Shown here: piece by piece, positions 1 to 6,539 of the stretch
Layout: every line of letters starts with the position of its first letter
How positions within the stretch are numbered: the first letter of the stretch is position 1
Source of the DNA: Planctomycetota bacterium
Lineage (GTDB): Bacteria > Planctomycetota > UBA1135 > GCA-002686595
Reading direction: 5' to 3'
Assembly (NCBI GenBank): GCA_016764635.1
Contig: JAESRM010000128.1
Coordinates: 202 to 7,455, forward strand
Length of the DNA stretch: 7,254 nucleotides
The notes under the pieces: model-generated
Seen by the model: only the letters and a program-made list of their open reading frames with translations
What the model was told of the DNA's origin: nothing
The model's database searches: none
Made by a program: the position numbers and the translations under genes

Positions 1-13
1 CCCCCGTATTCCA

Positions 14-29
14 GTGCCCTTGTGCCCTT
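14..29. repeat. short tandem octamer (GTGCCCTT x2)
   Basis: GTGCCCTT occurs twice head to tail at 14-21 and 22-29, and is followed by a diverged third copy beginning GTACCC. It lies in the non-coding end of the window, beyond the stop of the DUF1569-like remnant. No function is evident and it may be chance slippage. Confidence 0.4.
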
Positions 30-82
30 GTACCCGGTAGCCCAACAGCCCAATCCAACAGGGTCGAGTGCACTCCCAAACG

Positions 83-470
83 TTACCCAAACAACCCGAA
101 TTGGTTTGCGTGATGCGCGGTGTGGTGACGCACGAGGGATTGCATGTCCTCGGTATCGATCGGGCCGTAGACCGGATGATTCACGAGCCCTGTGAGCGAT
201 TCAATTTCGGTGAATTCTTCTAGCAACTGGCGCACCTCGCTTTCGAAGTCGAGGGACTCCCCCTGCTTGGCTCGGATGGCGGAATGGTCCCCATGTCCTT
301 AGGAGCCTCCAACGGCGACTTCGTCAGGACCTTCTTCAGGAATACACCACCGATCAACCGAGCGAAACCGTCATCTCCTTCGATCCCTGGGACACGATGG
401 CCAGACACCCTGCGGGCGATCTAGGATCGAGTTTCTCCTGACGCGGCCAATGGACCCGTTTGCCAGAGCC
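83..470 (-). pseudogene. DinB-superfamily DUF1569-like protein, frameshifted remnant
   Basis: The minus strand encodes, in two frames, pieces that fit a DUF1569-type DinB-fold protein. The C-terminal frame ends at TAA 83-85 and reads HPVYGPIDTEDMQSLVRHHT followed by AHHANQFGLFG. This matches the family pattern HPxxGPLTxxxWxxLxxxHxxHHxxQFG, including the His-rich metal-binding helix. The preceding segment (about 265-400, GFARLIGGVFLKKVLTKSPL and on to IPPSEP) lies in another frame. The switch is near a five-C run at 259-263. Further upstream, LANGSIGRV (around 435-465) weakly recalls the family's LGNWSLGQ motif, but a TAG at 421-423 and a further frame change separate it. No full reading frame exists. 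It lies directly downstream of the chemoreceptor on the same strand. The homopolymer shift alone could be a sequencing error, but the TAG argues for true decay. The 5' edge is uncertain. Confidence 0.6.
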
Positions 471-478
471 CTCCAATT

Positions 479-1819
479 CTAGGTGGTGGTCGTTAGCGAG
501 CGCAGTTGTTGAACCTCGGTGGTCAATCGATCGATGTTGCTCACAATTGCGCTCAAACCGGAGGCTTGCTCCTCTGAAGAAATGCCGATGACGTCAATGG
601 TTGAGGCCACCCCTTCCGTGCCTGAGACGATCTCCGCCAAAGTTTGTGCTGTTCTATCTGTGGCGTCCACTCCATGACCGACGCTTTTTATAGCACGTCC
701 AATCAGTGACGCCACCTCCTTCGCGGCCTCGGAACTACCCGATGCCAGGCTGCGAACTTCTTCGGCCACAACCGCAAAACCTTTGCCTGCTTCACCAGCG
801 CGGGCGGCTTCTACGGCCGCGTTGAGCGCGAGCAGGTTGGTTTGGAATGCAATGCCTTCAATCGTTTTGGCCACACCTTGAACGTCCTCGGTTGCTGCTA
901 GGATGCCAGACATTGCCTCCTTGAGACTGTCCATGGAAGCACTTCCATTCAAAGCAATCTGGCGGAACTCTTGAGCCTCCTGCTGGGCATGCTTAGCCCT
1001 GTCGGAGTTTTCGATAGTCTGTGTGTTGAGCGATTGAACGGAGGACGCAAGTTGGTGCAATGAATAGGATCCTTCTATGCGGTCGCTTTCGTTCAAGAGG
1101 ATGCTCTGAATTTGTTCCGACGCGTGGCGCAGATGCTCGGCGATTCGCTCGCTCTGGCGCGTGGACTCTTGAAACTGCTGCATGCTAGTTTCGTTTTTAT
1201 CCATGGCGATCTGCAGCTCTTGCGAAGCTTCAAACGCGTCGCGGAATTGCTCTGAACTGTTGCGAACAAGGATGGTTCCCACAGCCACGGAGCACACCGC
1301 GAGGAAGCTGTGGATGAGCAGCGGGGCTAAGCTCTGGGTCCCCCAGTTGAATGCGACGATTTCGAAACCGTTTACACTGGCGCCGGTCCACTGACACCAG
1401 GTTCCTAAACTGTGATGAGCGACGATCACGAGCGTCGCCGCGTACAGGGGAGTCAAGTCCCGGTAGCGCAAAAGGAATGTGATCAGAATGAAGACGTGGA
1501 AGTGCGCCTCGACCATTCCAAAGTTCTGAGTGATGAACAGGCCCGAGAAGAGTCCCAGGCAGACCCCCATGGTCACTCTACCGGCGGTTGTTCCTTTGTA
1601 CTGTGCATTGGCCAAGTATGCGACCGCTGTAATCAGGCCGCCTCCAACGAAACCGAGACCGTACGTGCCAAACTGGTATGCCGAAAGTGTGGTGGCTAGT
1701 ACCCAATGAAAAACCATCAAGGTCATCATCAGCTTGTCGGAGGCGATGAAATCCTTTCGAAGGGCTTCCTTGGTTTGAGAACTGACCTCGGGATCGTAGG
1801 CAGGTGAGAGGAACTTCAT
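479..1819 (-). CDS. methyl-accepting chemotaxis protein, six-TM N-terminal sensor domain
   Basis: A 446-residue chemoreceptor. Residues about 33-185 form roughly six hydrophobic helices with hardly any periplasmic domain, so the ligand or signal is probably sensed in or near the membrane. Histidines cluster in or beside these helices: H38, H106 and H108 (AHFHVF), H135-H136 and H170. There is no clear HAMP domain. After the last helix a long coiled coil begins at about 195. The cytoplasmic signalling hairpin is canonical, with the tip [20 protein letters not shown] at 322-341 followed by [18 protein letters not shown]. This tip contacts CheA and CheW in all MCPs. The ATG at 1819 lies 3 nt downstream of the SCO-like gene's stop, so the two are almost certainly co-transcribed. 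The sequence before this ATG is pyrimidine-rich with no Shine-Dalgarno, so translation may depend on coupling. No che genes are in the window. The family call is very secure; the sensed signal is unknown. Confidence 0.95.
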   Translation of the reverse strand: MKFLSPAYDPEVSSQTKEALRKDFIASDKLMMTLMVFHWVLATTLSAYQFGTYGLGFVGGGLITAVAYLANAQYKGTTAGRVTMGVCLGLFSGLFITQNFGMVEAHFHVFILITFLLRYRDLTPLYAATLVIVAHHSLGTWCQWTGASVNGFEIVAFNWGTQSLAPLLIHSFLAVCSVAVGTILVRNSSEQFRDAFEASQELQIAMDKNETSMQQFQESTRQSERIAEHLRHASEQIQSILLNESDRIEGSYSLHQLASSVQSLNTQTIENSDRAKHAQQEAQEFRQIALNGSASMDSLKEAMSGILAATEDVQGVAKTIEGIAFQTNLLALNAAVEAARAGEAGKGFAVVAEEVRSLASGSSEAAKEVASLIGRAIKSVGHGVDATDRTAQTLAEIVSGTEGVASTIDVIGISSEEQASGLSAIVSNIDRLTTEVQQLRSLTTTT

Positions 1820-1822
1820 GGT

Positions 1823-2407
1823 CTAAAACTCAGAGGAGGGAGGAGTATCCAAAGCAGCGATCGCCTGCTTGATGTTGAGGGAGTCACCGGGAAAGGACTG
1901 GATCAAGTTCCAATCTTCGCCGGCACGAGATAAGAGGAAAACGTCTCCCCGGTGTTCGATGGGACCGTTTGATTCAGTGTCCCCATAATACTGGACGCCG
2001 AATTCGTTCAGCAGTTCTTGCAAGTCACCCCGTGACGGGCTGACCGCGATCACACCCGTGGAGAGGGCTTGCACGTACTCAGTGACGGCGGCAGTCCCGC
2101 TAGCGTTCATGTTCACGAACGCTGCTGAAACTATAGGGTCCACGTTATTGGCCGCGTCGACAACTTCTTGTAGCCGTGCAAGCTGGCCTGGACAAATCGT
2201 TCCACAACCTGCAAACCCGAAAGTCACAAGCAAGTATGGGGTCTCTACAGCCGGAAGGGATGAGGCGTGTAGCGTCTTATTGGATAGCACAGGAAGCCGC
2301 GGAACCAAGATCACGAGAGCCAGGACAGCGAAACCCAGCAGCCAAGGGCTAGGGCTGTGCTTCTGTTGTTGAGTACTGTTCGGCATGGGTTGGTTGCGTG
2401 GGAGCAC
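1823..2407 (-). CDS. SCO1/SenC-family thioredoxin-fold protein, membrane-anchored
   Basis: A 194-residue protein. Residues 21-38 form one membrane anchor, placing the rest outside the cytoplasmic membrane. The SCO hallmarks are present: a beta strand running into FGFAGCGTICP, which supplies the CxxxC pair C68 and C72, and a distal histidine, H152 (IEHRGDVFLL), about 80 residues later as in SCO proteins. The end (LIQSFPGD, then a helix) also fits the fold. SCO proteins bind copper through these Cys and His residues and serve in cytochrome oxidase CuA assembly or thiol redox control. No oxidase gene is nearby; instead the chemoreceptor follows after 3 nt. The GTG start at 2407 has AGGA 11 nt upstream. 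An ATG at 2386 (residue 8) has no ribosome-binding site, but either start keeps the anchor. Divergence from classic SCO (GCGTICP rather than the usual TxCPDxCP) leaves the role in copper transfer versus redox sensing open. Confidence 0.85.
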   Translation of the reverse strand: MLPRNQPMPNSTQQQKHSPSPWLLGFAVLALVILVPRLPVLSNKTLHASSLPAVETPYLLVTFGFAGCGTICPGQLARLQEVVDAANNVDPIVSAAFVNMNASGTAAVTEYVQALSTGVIAVSPSRGDLQELLNEFGVQYYGDTESNGPIEHRGDVFLLSRAGEDWNLIQSFPGDSLNIKQAIAALDTPPSSEF

Positions 2408-2463
2408 CGCCTCGCAGGTCCTGTTTCTCTTTGTCGGAACGCTTGTGGAGTATCTGAGTTGTA

Positions 2464-2492
2464 TTTACAGGCTTTCCCGCAGGTGACCTCAA
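2464..2492 (-). promoter_or_regulatory. candidate sigma-70 promoter for the SCO-MCP operon
   Basis: On the minus strand a -35-like TTGAGG (2487-2492) is separated by exactly 17 nt from a -10-like TGTAAA (2464-2469), each matching consensus at 4 of 6 positions. It lies about 57 nt upstream of the GTG start of the SCO-like gene. This is inspection only; no operator is obvious around it. Confidence 0.35.
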
Positions 2493-2729
2493 TACCCAGA
2501 ACACGGCTCTGCCATCTCAGACGCACCACCACTGCCCTTAGAAGTTGTCCTGGCCTGAATCCGTACGGCCTCAGAGAGCCATAACCGGAGGCAGGAGGCC
2601 CCCTATGAGGCCTGAAACGCGCACGGTCGCTCGCTCCTATCCCGGCGCCATAACTGGTACCAAGCACTCCTCTGCAGCTTCCATTGGCCCTTTTTCTCGT
2701 CAATACCTCCGAGCGCCTGATCACCCCAT

Positions 2730-2778
2730 TCCGCCTCCGAAGCGAAAGGTCACAGGATCGAATCCCGTCGGGCGTACC
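2730..2778 (+). pseudogene. degenerate 3' half of a tRNA-Arg(CCG)-like gene
   Basis: From 2730 the sequence folds as the 3' half of a tRNA. There is an anticodon stem with 4 of 5 pairs (2730-2734 with 2742-2746) around a seven-base loop CTCCGAA with CCG in the anticodon position (2737-2739). A variable loop AGGTC (2747-2751) and a T arm with 4 of 5 pairs around ATCGAAT (2757-2763) follow. The acceptor 3' strand CGGGCGT (2769-2775) and discriminator A come next, then CC followed by G instead of CCA. These blocks resemble bacterial tRNA-Arg(CCG) genes. No matching acceptor 5' strand or D arm lies upstream, and both stems carry a mismatch, so it is not a functional tRNA. It could be a residual attachment site or a rearrangement scar. 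Confidence 0.65.
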
Positions 2779-2808
2779 GAAGCGCGTTGAAAATTCATTC
2801 CGCTGCGA

Positions 2809-4710
2809 TCACTTGCGGGCTTCTTCCTGACCCGTTTTCAGATCAAATGACGAGACCAGCAGGTAGTGGTCGGAGGGGAAGCCTGTCGGCCAGCTTGAGA
2901 TGATCTTCGTTGAGGTGTTCGTCAACCCAGCGCCCTTGTAGTAGAGCTGATCAATGCGTTGACCGTCTGCGTGTGTGGCTCCGGGAAAGTCCTTCACAAT
3001 CTTGTGGAGGCTGCGATAGGCATCGACGAAACCAGATTCCAAGAGCTGGCGGGAAGCGGGGCTGTCTCCCCCATCGGTGTGTGGGATCGCATTAAAGTCC
3101 CCTGCGAATAGGGTTGGAGTCACGTCGGAAGCGTCGAATCGGGCCCCATGGAATTTCATCACGGCAGGAAACTTGTTCATGCCGTACCAGTTCGACATCA
3201 CATGCATGTCTTGGGTCTTGCTCAGTTTGACTTTGACCGCGAGGTTGCTGAACGGTGCGCTCGCCGGCACATGCAGCTCTTCGATCGGGTAGCGGCTGAG
3301 GACCGAGATGTTGGCACCCTGATTGATGTAGTCCCAATCGACGCCCTCCGCAAAGTAGTAACCCAGCTCCGCTGCTATGAAGTCACCGGAGGAATACGTC
3401 TCCTGCATCATGACCACATCGATGCCTTGGCTGCGGATCATCTCGGCGATCGTCAACCGCGAATCCCACCCATGTTCTGCCATGGTGAAGTGCAGGCCGC
3501 CGTGCTCGATGTTCCATGCCGCGGCGGTGATCTCCGGGATACTCTCCTGCGGTTCGCGGACTACAGCTTCGAAGTGGCGCGCATATGAAGCTCCAACCTC
3601 GTCGCGCGATAGGACTCGATTCCAAATTGCCAAATTGTCGATTTCGAAGTCGGGCTGATCGAGTCTTTCCCGAGCTGCAATGGCCTTGGCCCCACTGTCG
3701 CGGATAATGACTCGCCCATTTTCCAAAGCATAGAGCTTTGTTACGGGGGCTATGTCGGTGAATTGGCGGTTCTGATGTACAGTGTAGGGGCTCCTCATCA
3801 GCACGCTCTCGGCTTTCTTCAAGGGCCCCAAATCGGCCAATGCCATGGCCTCGAGAAGCGCTGTAGCCCCATCGGCGTCTAGTAGATCCACCTGCTTTTG
3901 CACCCTTTGGTTGAAGAGCCCCGTAGGGTCGACAATCAGGTCGGTGAATTCATCCGACTGAACGGGTTCGATGCCCAAATCATTGAAGGCGTCGACCAAC
4001 TCCTGGAGGTTTCCGGCGCCGCCTTCGACCGTATGTCCGAACCCCTCGTGACGTTCATACTTTTCTTTCTTCCAGCCAACGGCCAACGGGCTGGCGTTTG
4101 CAAAATCGAATCCATTGGCATCGGCCAAGTTGTACATGGCACGCTCCCTTCCATCGAAGTACAGACGCACGTTGGATTGAGCCCCATCGTAGGTCATCGT
4201 CAACTGGTGCCATCTCCCGTCGTTCAGACGCATGATCCTGCCATTGTCACGCTCGTATGTAATTCTGCGGCTGCCCGACCCCATGTTCCACGCCCACGTC
4301 CCGTGGGACATATAAAACACCCACCCCGGGCGCCTCTGTGCGTAGAGCGTGTTGTTAGTGAAGTCCTTTTTCGACAAGAGCACCATTCGCTTGGTTGAAT
4401 CGGCCGTCGTCCTCACCCAAAACTGTATAGAGAAGTCACTTTTTCCGTCGAGGAGCGGCTTGTCGAGTTCGTAATCCAGCCGAGTCTTCAGCCTCATTGC
4501 TTGACCCTCAAGACCCTTCGAGAACGAGACTTCCCCATCGAACGCCCCCTTGGTCGACCCGGTTGCGTCTTCGGTGCTGCCATCAAACGCGAAGCGAACA
4601 ACCGAACTCGGTTCGCTTTGGTGGGTTTGTGCAGTTGCGGCGTGCGTTAGAAAACTAGCCAATAACACCAACGCGACATGGAACCCGACTATGGAATAAA
4701 TGCGATGCAT
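2809..4710 (-). CDS. secreted LamG-like / endonuclease-exonuclease-phosphatase (EEP) protein
   Basis: A 633-residue protein with a Sec signal peptide (residues 1-27, likely cut after ATA at 25-27). Residues about 40-218 form a LamG/concanavalin-type jellyroll (FSIQFWVRTT, then WHQLTMTYDG and VRLYFDG). Its last strand (IDNLAIWNRVLSRDEVGASY, about 357-376) comes only after a long insertion. The C-terminal EEP domain (about 393-625) has WNIEHGG (N400), MQET (E437), GDFN (D538, N540), RID (D587) and SDH (D614, H615), the metal and catalytic set of this phosphoesterase superfamily. The substrate could be nucleic acid or another phosphoester and cannot be told. The usual H of the THL-like strand is replaced by SNWY (506-509). 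The ATG at 4710 is chosen because it opens the signal peptide and follows AAGGAAAGAAG; a GTG at 4797 would add 29 hydrophilic residues. It ends in TGA and appears monocistronic. Confidence 0.9.
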   Translation of the reverse strand: MHRIYSIVGFHVALVLLASFLTHAATAQTHQSEPSSVVRFAFDGSTEDATGSTKGAFDGEVSFSKGLEGQAMRLKTRLDYELDKPLLDGKSDFSIQFWVRTTADSTKRMVLLSKKDFTNNTLYAQRRPGWVFYMSHGTWAWNMGSGSRRITYERDNGRIMRLNDGRWHQLTMTYDGAQSNVRLYFDGRERAMYNLADANGFDFANASPLAVGWKKEKYERHEGFGHTVEGGAGNLQELVDAFNDLGIEPVQSDEFTDLIVDPTGLFNQRVQKQVDLLDADGATALLEAMALADLGPLKKAESVLMRSPYTVHQNRQFTDIAPVTKLYALENGRVIIRDSGAKAIAARERLDQPDFEIDNLAIWNRVLSRDEVGASYARHFEAVVREPQESIPEITAAAWNIEHGGLHFTMAEHGWDSRLTIAEMIRSQGIDVVMMQETYSSGDFIAAELGYYFAEGVDWDYINQGANISVLSRYPIEELHVPASAPFSNLAVKVKLSKTQDMHVMSNWYGMNKFPAVMKFHGARFDASDVTPTLFAGDFNAIPHTDGGDSPASRQLLESGFVDAYRSLHKIVKDFPGATHADGQRIDQLYYKGAGLTNTSTKIISSWPTGFPSDHYLLVSSFDLKTGQEEARK

Positions 4711-4716
4711 CGTGAT

Positions 4717-4727
4717 CTTCTTTCCTT
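4717..4727 (-). promoter_or_regulatory. purine-rich ribosome-binding region deciding the LamG-EEP start
   Basis: AAGGAAAGAAG on the minus strand ends 6 nt before the ATG at 4710. It supports this codon over the in-frame GTG at 4797, as does the signal peptide that begins exactly here. Confidence 0.5.
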
Positions 4728-4817
4728 GAGGCACATGTTGAATGGGATCCATCGCAATGTGTGGCCTGGCTTCGTCGGGCGGTGGCAACGAATTCACCCC
4801 GCGACTCCGACAGGTAG

Positions 4818-4846
4818 ACTATACATTTACCGAGTCGCATGGACAA
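4818..4846 (-). promoter_or_regulatory. candidate sigma-70 promoter for the LamG-EEP gene
   Basis: On the minus strand, TTGTCC (4841-4846) and TATAGT (4818-4823, 5 of 6 to consensus) are separated by 17 nt. The predicted transcript start near 4811 leaves about 100 nt of leader before the ATG at 4710. This is the best-looking promoter in the window, but it was found only by inspection. Confidence 0.45.
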
Positions 4847-4969
4847 TTATCCTCGGCATCAACACCGGCCCACGAAGACCACCATCCGTGAAACGCGTCG
4901 AAATCTTTGCAGTGAATCCTCCCAGAGGCTGCATCTAGGCCCAACCACCCGGTGGCCCGAAATGGGCCT

Positions 4970-5319
4970 CTCATCGCTACCCTTTGGAATGTCTATCCAC
5001 CCGAGTCCCACGAGACCCATTTCCCTGTCATCGACGACGTGGGACTCGTCGGCATTTTCTCGCTCACCAACCTGGGCCGTATATTCCTAGAAGAAGCCAA
5101 CACCGACATGGCCTCGTAGGCGACTTCATGACCGAACAAGTCGCCACCGTATAACTCGGCGACAGCCTACACGACGTGCAGCCCCTGATGACCCGCAAGC
5201 AAGTCAGCGCCCTCTCGGTGGTCGACATCGACACCCCCCACAAAGTCCTCGCCCTACTCGACCGCAACCAAATCGGTCGAGCCTACAACGACAAACTCGC
5301 CGAGCTGAAGTCGAGCTAA
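4970..5319 (+). pseudogene. C-terminal CBS-domain pair, probably the tail of a ClC chloride channel (broken)
   Basis: Plus-strand translation gives HFPVIDDVGLVGIFSLTNLG in one frame (5018-5077, continuing to a TAG at 5117-5119). It continues in another frame as VGDFMTEQVATV, an in-frame TAA at 5152-5154, then LGDSLHDVQPLMTRKQVSAL (from 5155) and LLDRNQIGRAYNDKLAELKS up to TAA at 5317-5319. These are the two halves of a CBS tandem. FPVIDD with LVGIFSL, and the closing LLxRxxxxxAYN, are typical of the regulatory tail of bacterial ClC channels. No channel membrane part is present upstream; that stretch is taken by the LamG-EEP leader and promoter. One frameshift, one nonsense codon and loss of the N-terminal bulk make it a relic. 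A stand-alone CBS protein is the alternative parent. Confidence 0.8.
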
Positions 5320-5343
5320 CGGCCCGTACGATTCTCACGGGTC

Positions 5344-5798
5344 ATGGGGGCGAGACTGGCGTCGCGGATCATCTTGATTGGGCCGAACTGATCGGTTCTG
5401 TATCTGCGTGCGCAGGAGCCGAAGTCCGGGCAGGTTTCCTGGGTCATGCCCGGCGGCGGGCTTCAGCATCGCGAGTCGTGCTGGGGGTCGCAAAGCGCGA
5501 GCTGCTTGAAGAGGCGGGCTGCAGCTTGGCGATTGGTCCGTGGGTTTGGTTCCAACACCACGTGCACCAATGGGCTGGGAAGCCGGCATTCCAATACGAG
5601 CAATTTTCCGTGGCGCACATCGACTCGAAAGTCATAGCGCCCGTGCAGCAGGACGGCTACATCTCGAGCCACCGTTGGTGATCCCTGGATGAGCTGCGCT
5701 CTTCCCGGGAGGTCTTTGCGCCTGGGCGTGTGGCGGAACTATTGACTGACCTCATCGATGGAGCCTATCCGTGCGCGGCCATGGACTGCGTGGTGTAG
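5344..5798 (+). pseudogene. Nudix hydrolase, disrupted by two stops and a frameshift
   Basis: The parts of a complete small Nudix protein are visible. From ATG 5344 one frame gives SRIILIGPN, a TGA at 5389-5391, then VLYLRAQEPKSGQVSWVMPG with GGLQHRES. After 8 nt (5479-5486), where 9 are expected, another frame continues with AKRELLEEAGC. Together these rebuild the Nudix box (G-x5-E-x7-REUxEExGU) with one base lost. The rest reads IGPWVWFQHHVHQWAGKPAF, QYEQFSVA, then HRW, a TGA at 5679-5681 where a second Trp is expected, then SLDELRSSREVFAPGRVAEL and a TAG at 5796-5798. Nudix enzymes hydrolyse nucleoside-diphosphate-linked compounds; the original substrate cannot be told. Three lesions in about 450 bases show a real pseudogene. 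It starts 25 nt after the CBS relic and ends 40 nt before the zinc-protein ATG. Confidence 0.85.
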
Positions 5799-5838
5799 GT
5801 CCTGCTAACCATGGGTGGCGCGAAGGGCGCACACAACG

Positions 5839-6453
5839 ATGAAGTACAAAGATCACCCACGCTTCGGCTACGAGCCGCGCGTCACCGGACTCAACCCGGG
5901 GAAGAACGACGCCGGAGTTTACTTGCACTGGCACAACGACCGGGCCAAGGACTACCCGTGGTCGCGGACGTCTAAGACCATTCCGAACACAGCGATTTCT
6001 GCGAATCCTAAGGCCCAAGTGACTGCACTATTTCCTGTAACCCACTACTTCGACTTGGAGCGGATCTGCATCGATTGTGAGCAGCACTTTCTGTTCTTCG
6101 CCATGGAGCAGATGTACTGGTACGAGCAGCTGCACTTCCCCATGGACGCCGAGTGCGTGCGCTGCGCGGAGTGCCGGTCGTCCATGCGGACCTTGCAGCA
6201 GCTGCGCTTGCGTTATGAAGAGCTCGTTGGCTTGGAAGTGCTCTCGGAGCAGCTCGAGCACGAGCTCACCGAAGCGCGCCTGGTCTTGATCGAGCAGGGC
6301 GTATTCAGCCTCAAGCAGGCGGATGCCATCGGCGCGTTCTTCAACCGGTTTCCGGATCACGAGCAAGTGCAGTCCATGCGCGCTCGGCTTCGGGCAATCC
6401 CTCCAGAGGATGGACAAGGCGGGAGCTTCGTCAAGGGGCGACGGCGCTCGTAG
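5839..6453 (+). CDS. zf-trcl-like zinc-binding domain protein of unknown function
   Basis: A 204-residue protein. The N-terminal part (MKYKDHPRFGYEPRVTGLNP, then VYLHWHND and IPNTAI) looks like a conserved module of unknown role. Residues 68-115 form a treble-clef/zinc-ribbon: VTHYFDLERICIDC, FLFFAMEQMYWYEQLHFPMD, then CVRCAECR, with C77, C80, C109 and C112 as likely zinc ligands. The spacing and the EQxxWYEQLxFP segment match the probable zinc-binding domain family zf-trcl as I recall it. A charged, probably helical C-terminal region follows (about 120-185), ending in a basic tail. No catalytic motif is visible, so nucleic-acid or protein binding is only a guess. The ATG at 5839 is favoured because of AAGG about 11 nt upstream and the conserved-looking N terminus; a GTG at 5815 would add 8 residues. 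Unlike the relics before it, this frame is uninterrupted. Confidence 0.85.
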   Translation: MKYKDHPRFGYEPRVTGLNPGKNDAGVYLHWHNDRAKDYPWSRTSKTIPNTAISANPKAQVTALFPVTHYFDLERICIDCEQHFLFFAMEQMYWYEQLHFPMDAECVRCAECRSSMRTLQQLRLRYEELVGLEVLSEQLEHELTEARLVLIEQGVFSLKQADAIGAFFNRFPDHEQVQSMRARLRAIPPEDGQGGSFVKGRRRS

Positions 6454-6488
6454 TGGTCTTCCAGCTTCGATTTCTGGAGGTGTCGATC

Positions 6489-6505
6489 CTCGCCTTAAGG
6501 GCGAG
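6489..6505 (+). terminator. hairpin downstream of the zinc-protein gene (weak terminator candidate)
   Basis: CTCGCC and GGCGAG form a perfect 6-bp stem with a five-base loop, 36 nt after the TAG at 6451-6453. No T-run follows, so intrinsic termination is doubtful. Confidence 0.25.
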
Positions 6506-6539
6506 ATAGCTGTGCTCGCACGCTGGGTACGTATAGCCC

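Larger units (their letters stand above)
2408..2808. other. intergenic region with no convincing protein gene
   Basis: This 400-base gap separates the SCO-MCP operon from the convergent end of the LamG-EEP gene. It contains the promoter candidate near 2464-2492 and the tRNA relic near 2730-2778. Open frames that cross it show no recognisable domain. One plus-strand frame ends in VTGSNPVGRT, which is the typical artefact of translating a tRNA 3' end. Nothing else was recognised. Confidence 0.6.

Noticed and set aside
2311..2724. A 137-codon minus-strand open frame upstream of and overlapping the SCO-like gene
   Set aside because: It overlaps the start of the SCO-like gene in another frame, is Arg- and Cys-rich, and shows no recognisable motif.
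2730..2778. A functional tRNA-Arg gene
   Set aside because: There is no D arm or acceptor 5' strand, there are mismatches in both remaining stems, and the CCA end is altered.
2545..2790. An 81-codon plus-strand open frame ending in VTGSNPVGRTEAR
   Set aside because: The C-terminal string is the standard artefact of translating the T arm and acceptor end of a tRNA; the rest shows no domain.
3148..3588. Plus-strand open frames of up to 166 codons inside the LamG-EEP gene (3148-3588 and 3898-4398)
   Set aside because: They lie antisense to a gene with clear EEP and LamG motifs and carry no recognisable domain.
4937..4969. Inverted repeat AGGCCCA / TGGGCCT with a small inner palindrome CCACC-C-GGTGG
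   Set aside because: There is no T-run, the spacing is awkward, and it borders a relic rather than the end of a live gene; probably chance.
5344..5798. UGA recoded as an amino acid in the Nudix region, since one TGA stands where Trp is expected
   Set aside because: The other TGA is not at a Trp site, a frameshift is also needed, and the LamG-EEP gene ends in TGA, so ordinary decay explains it better.
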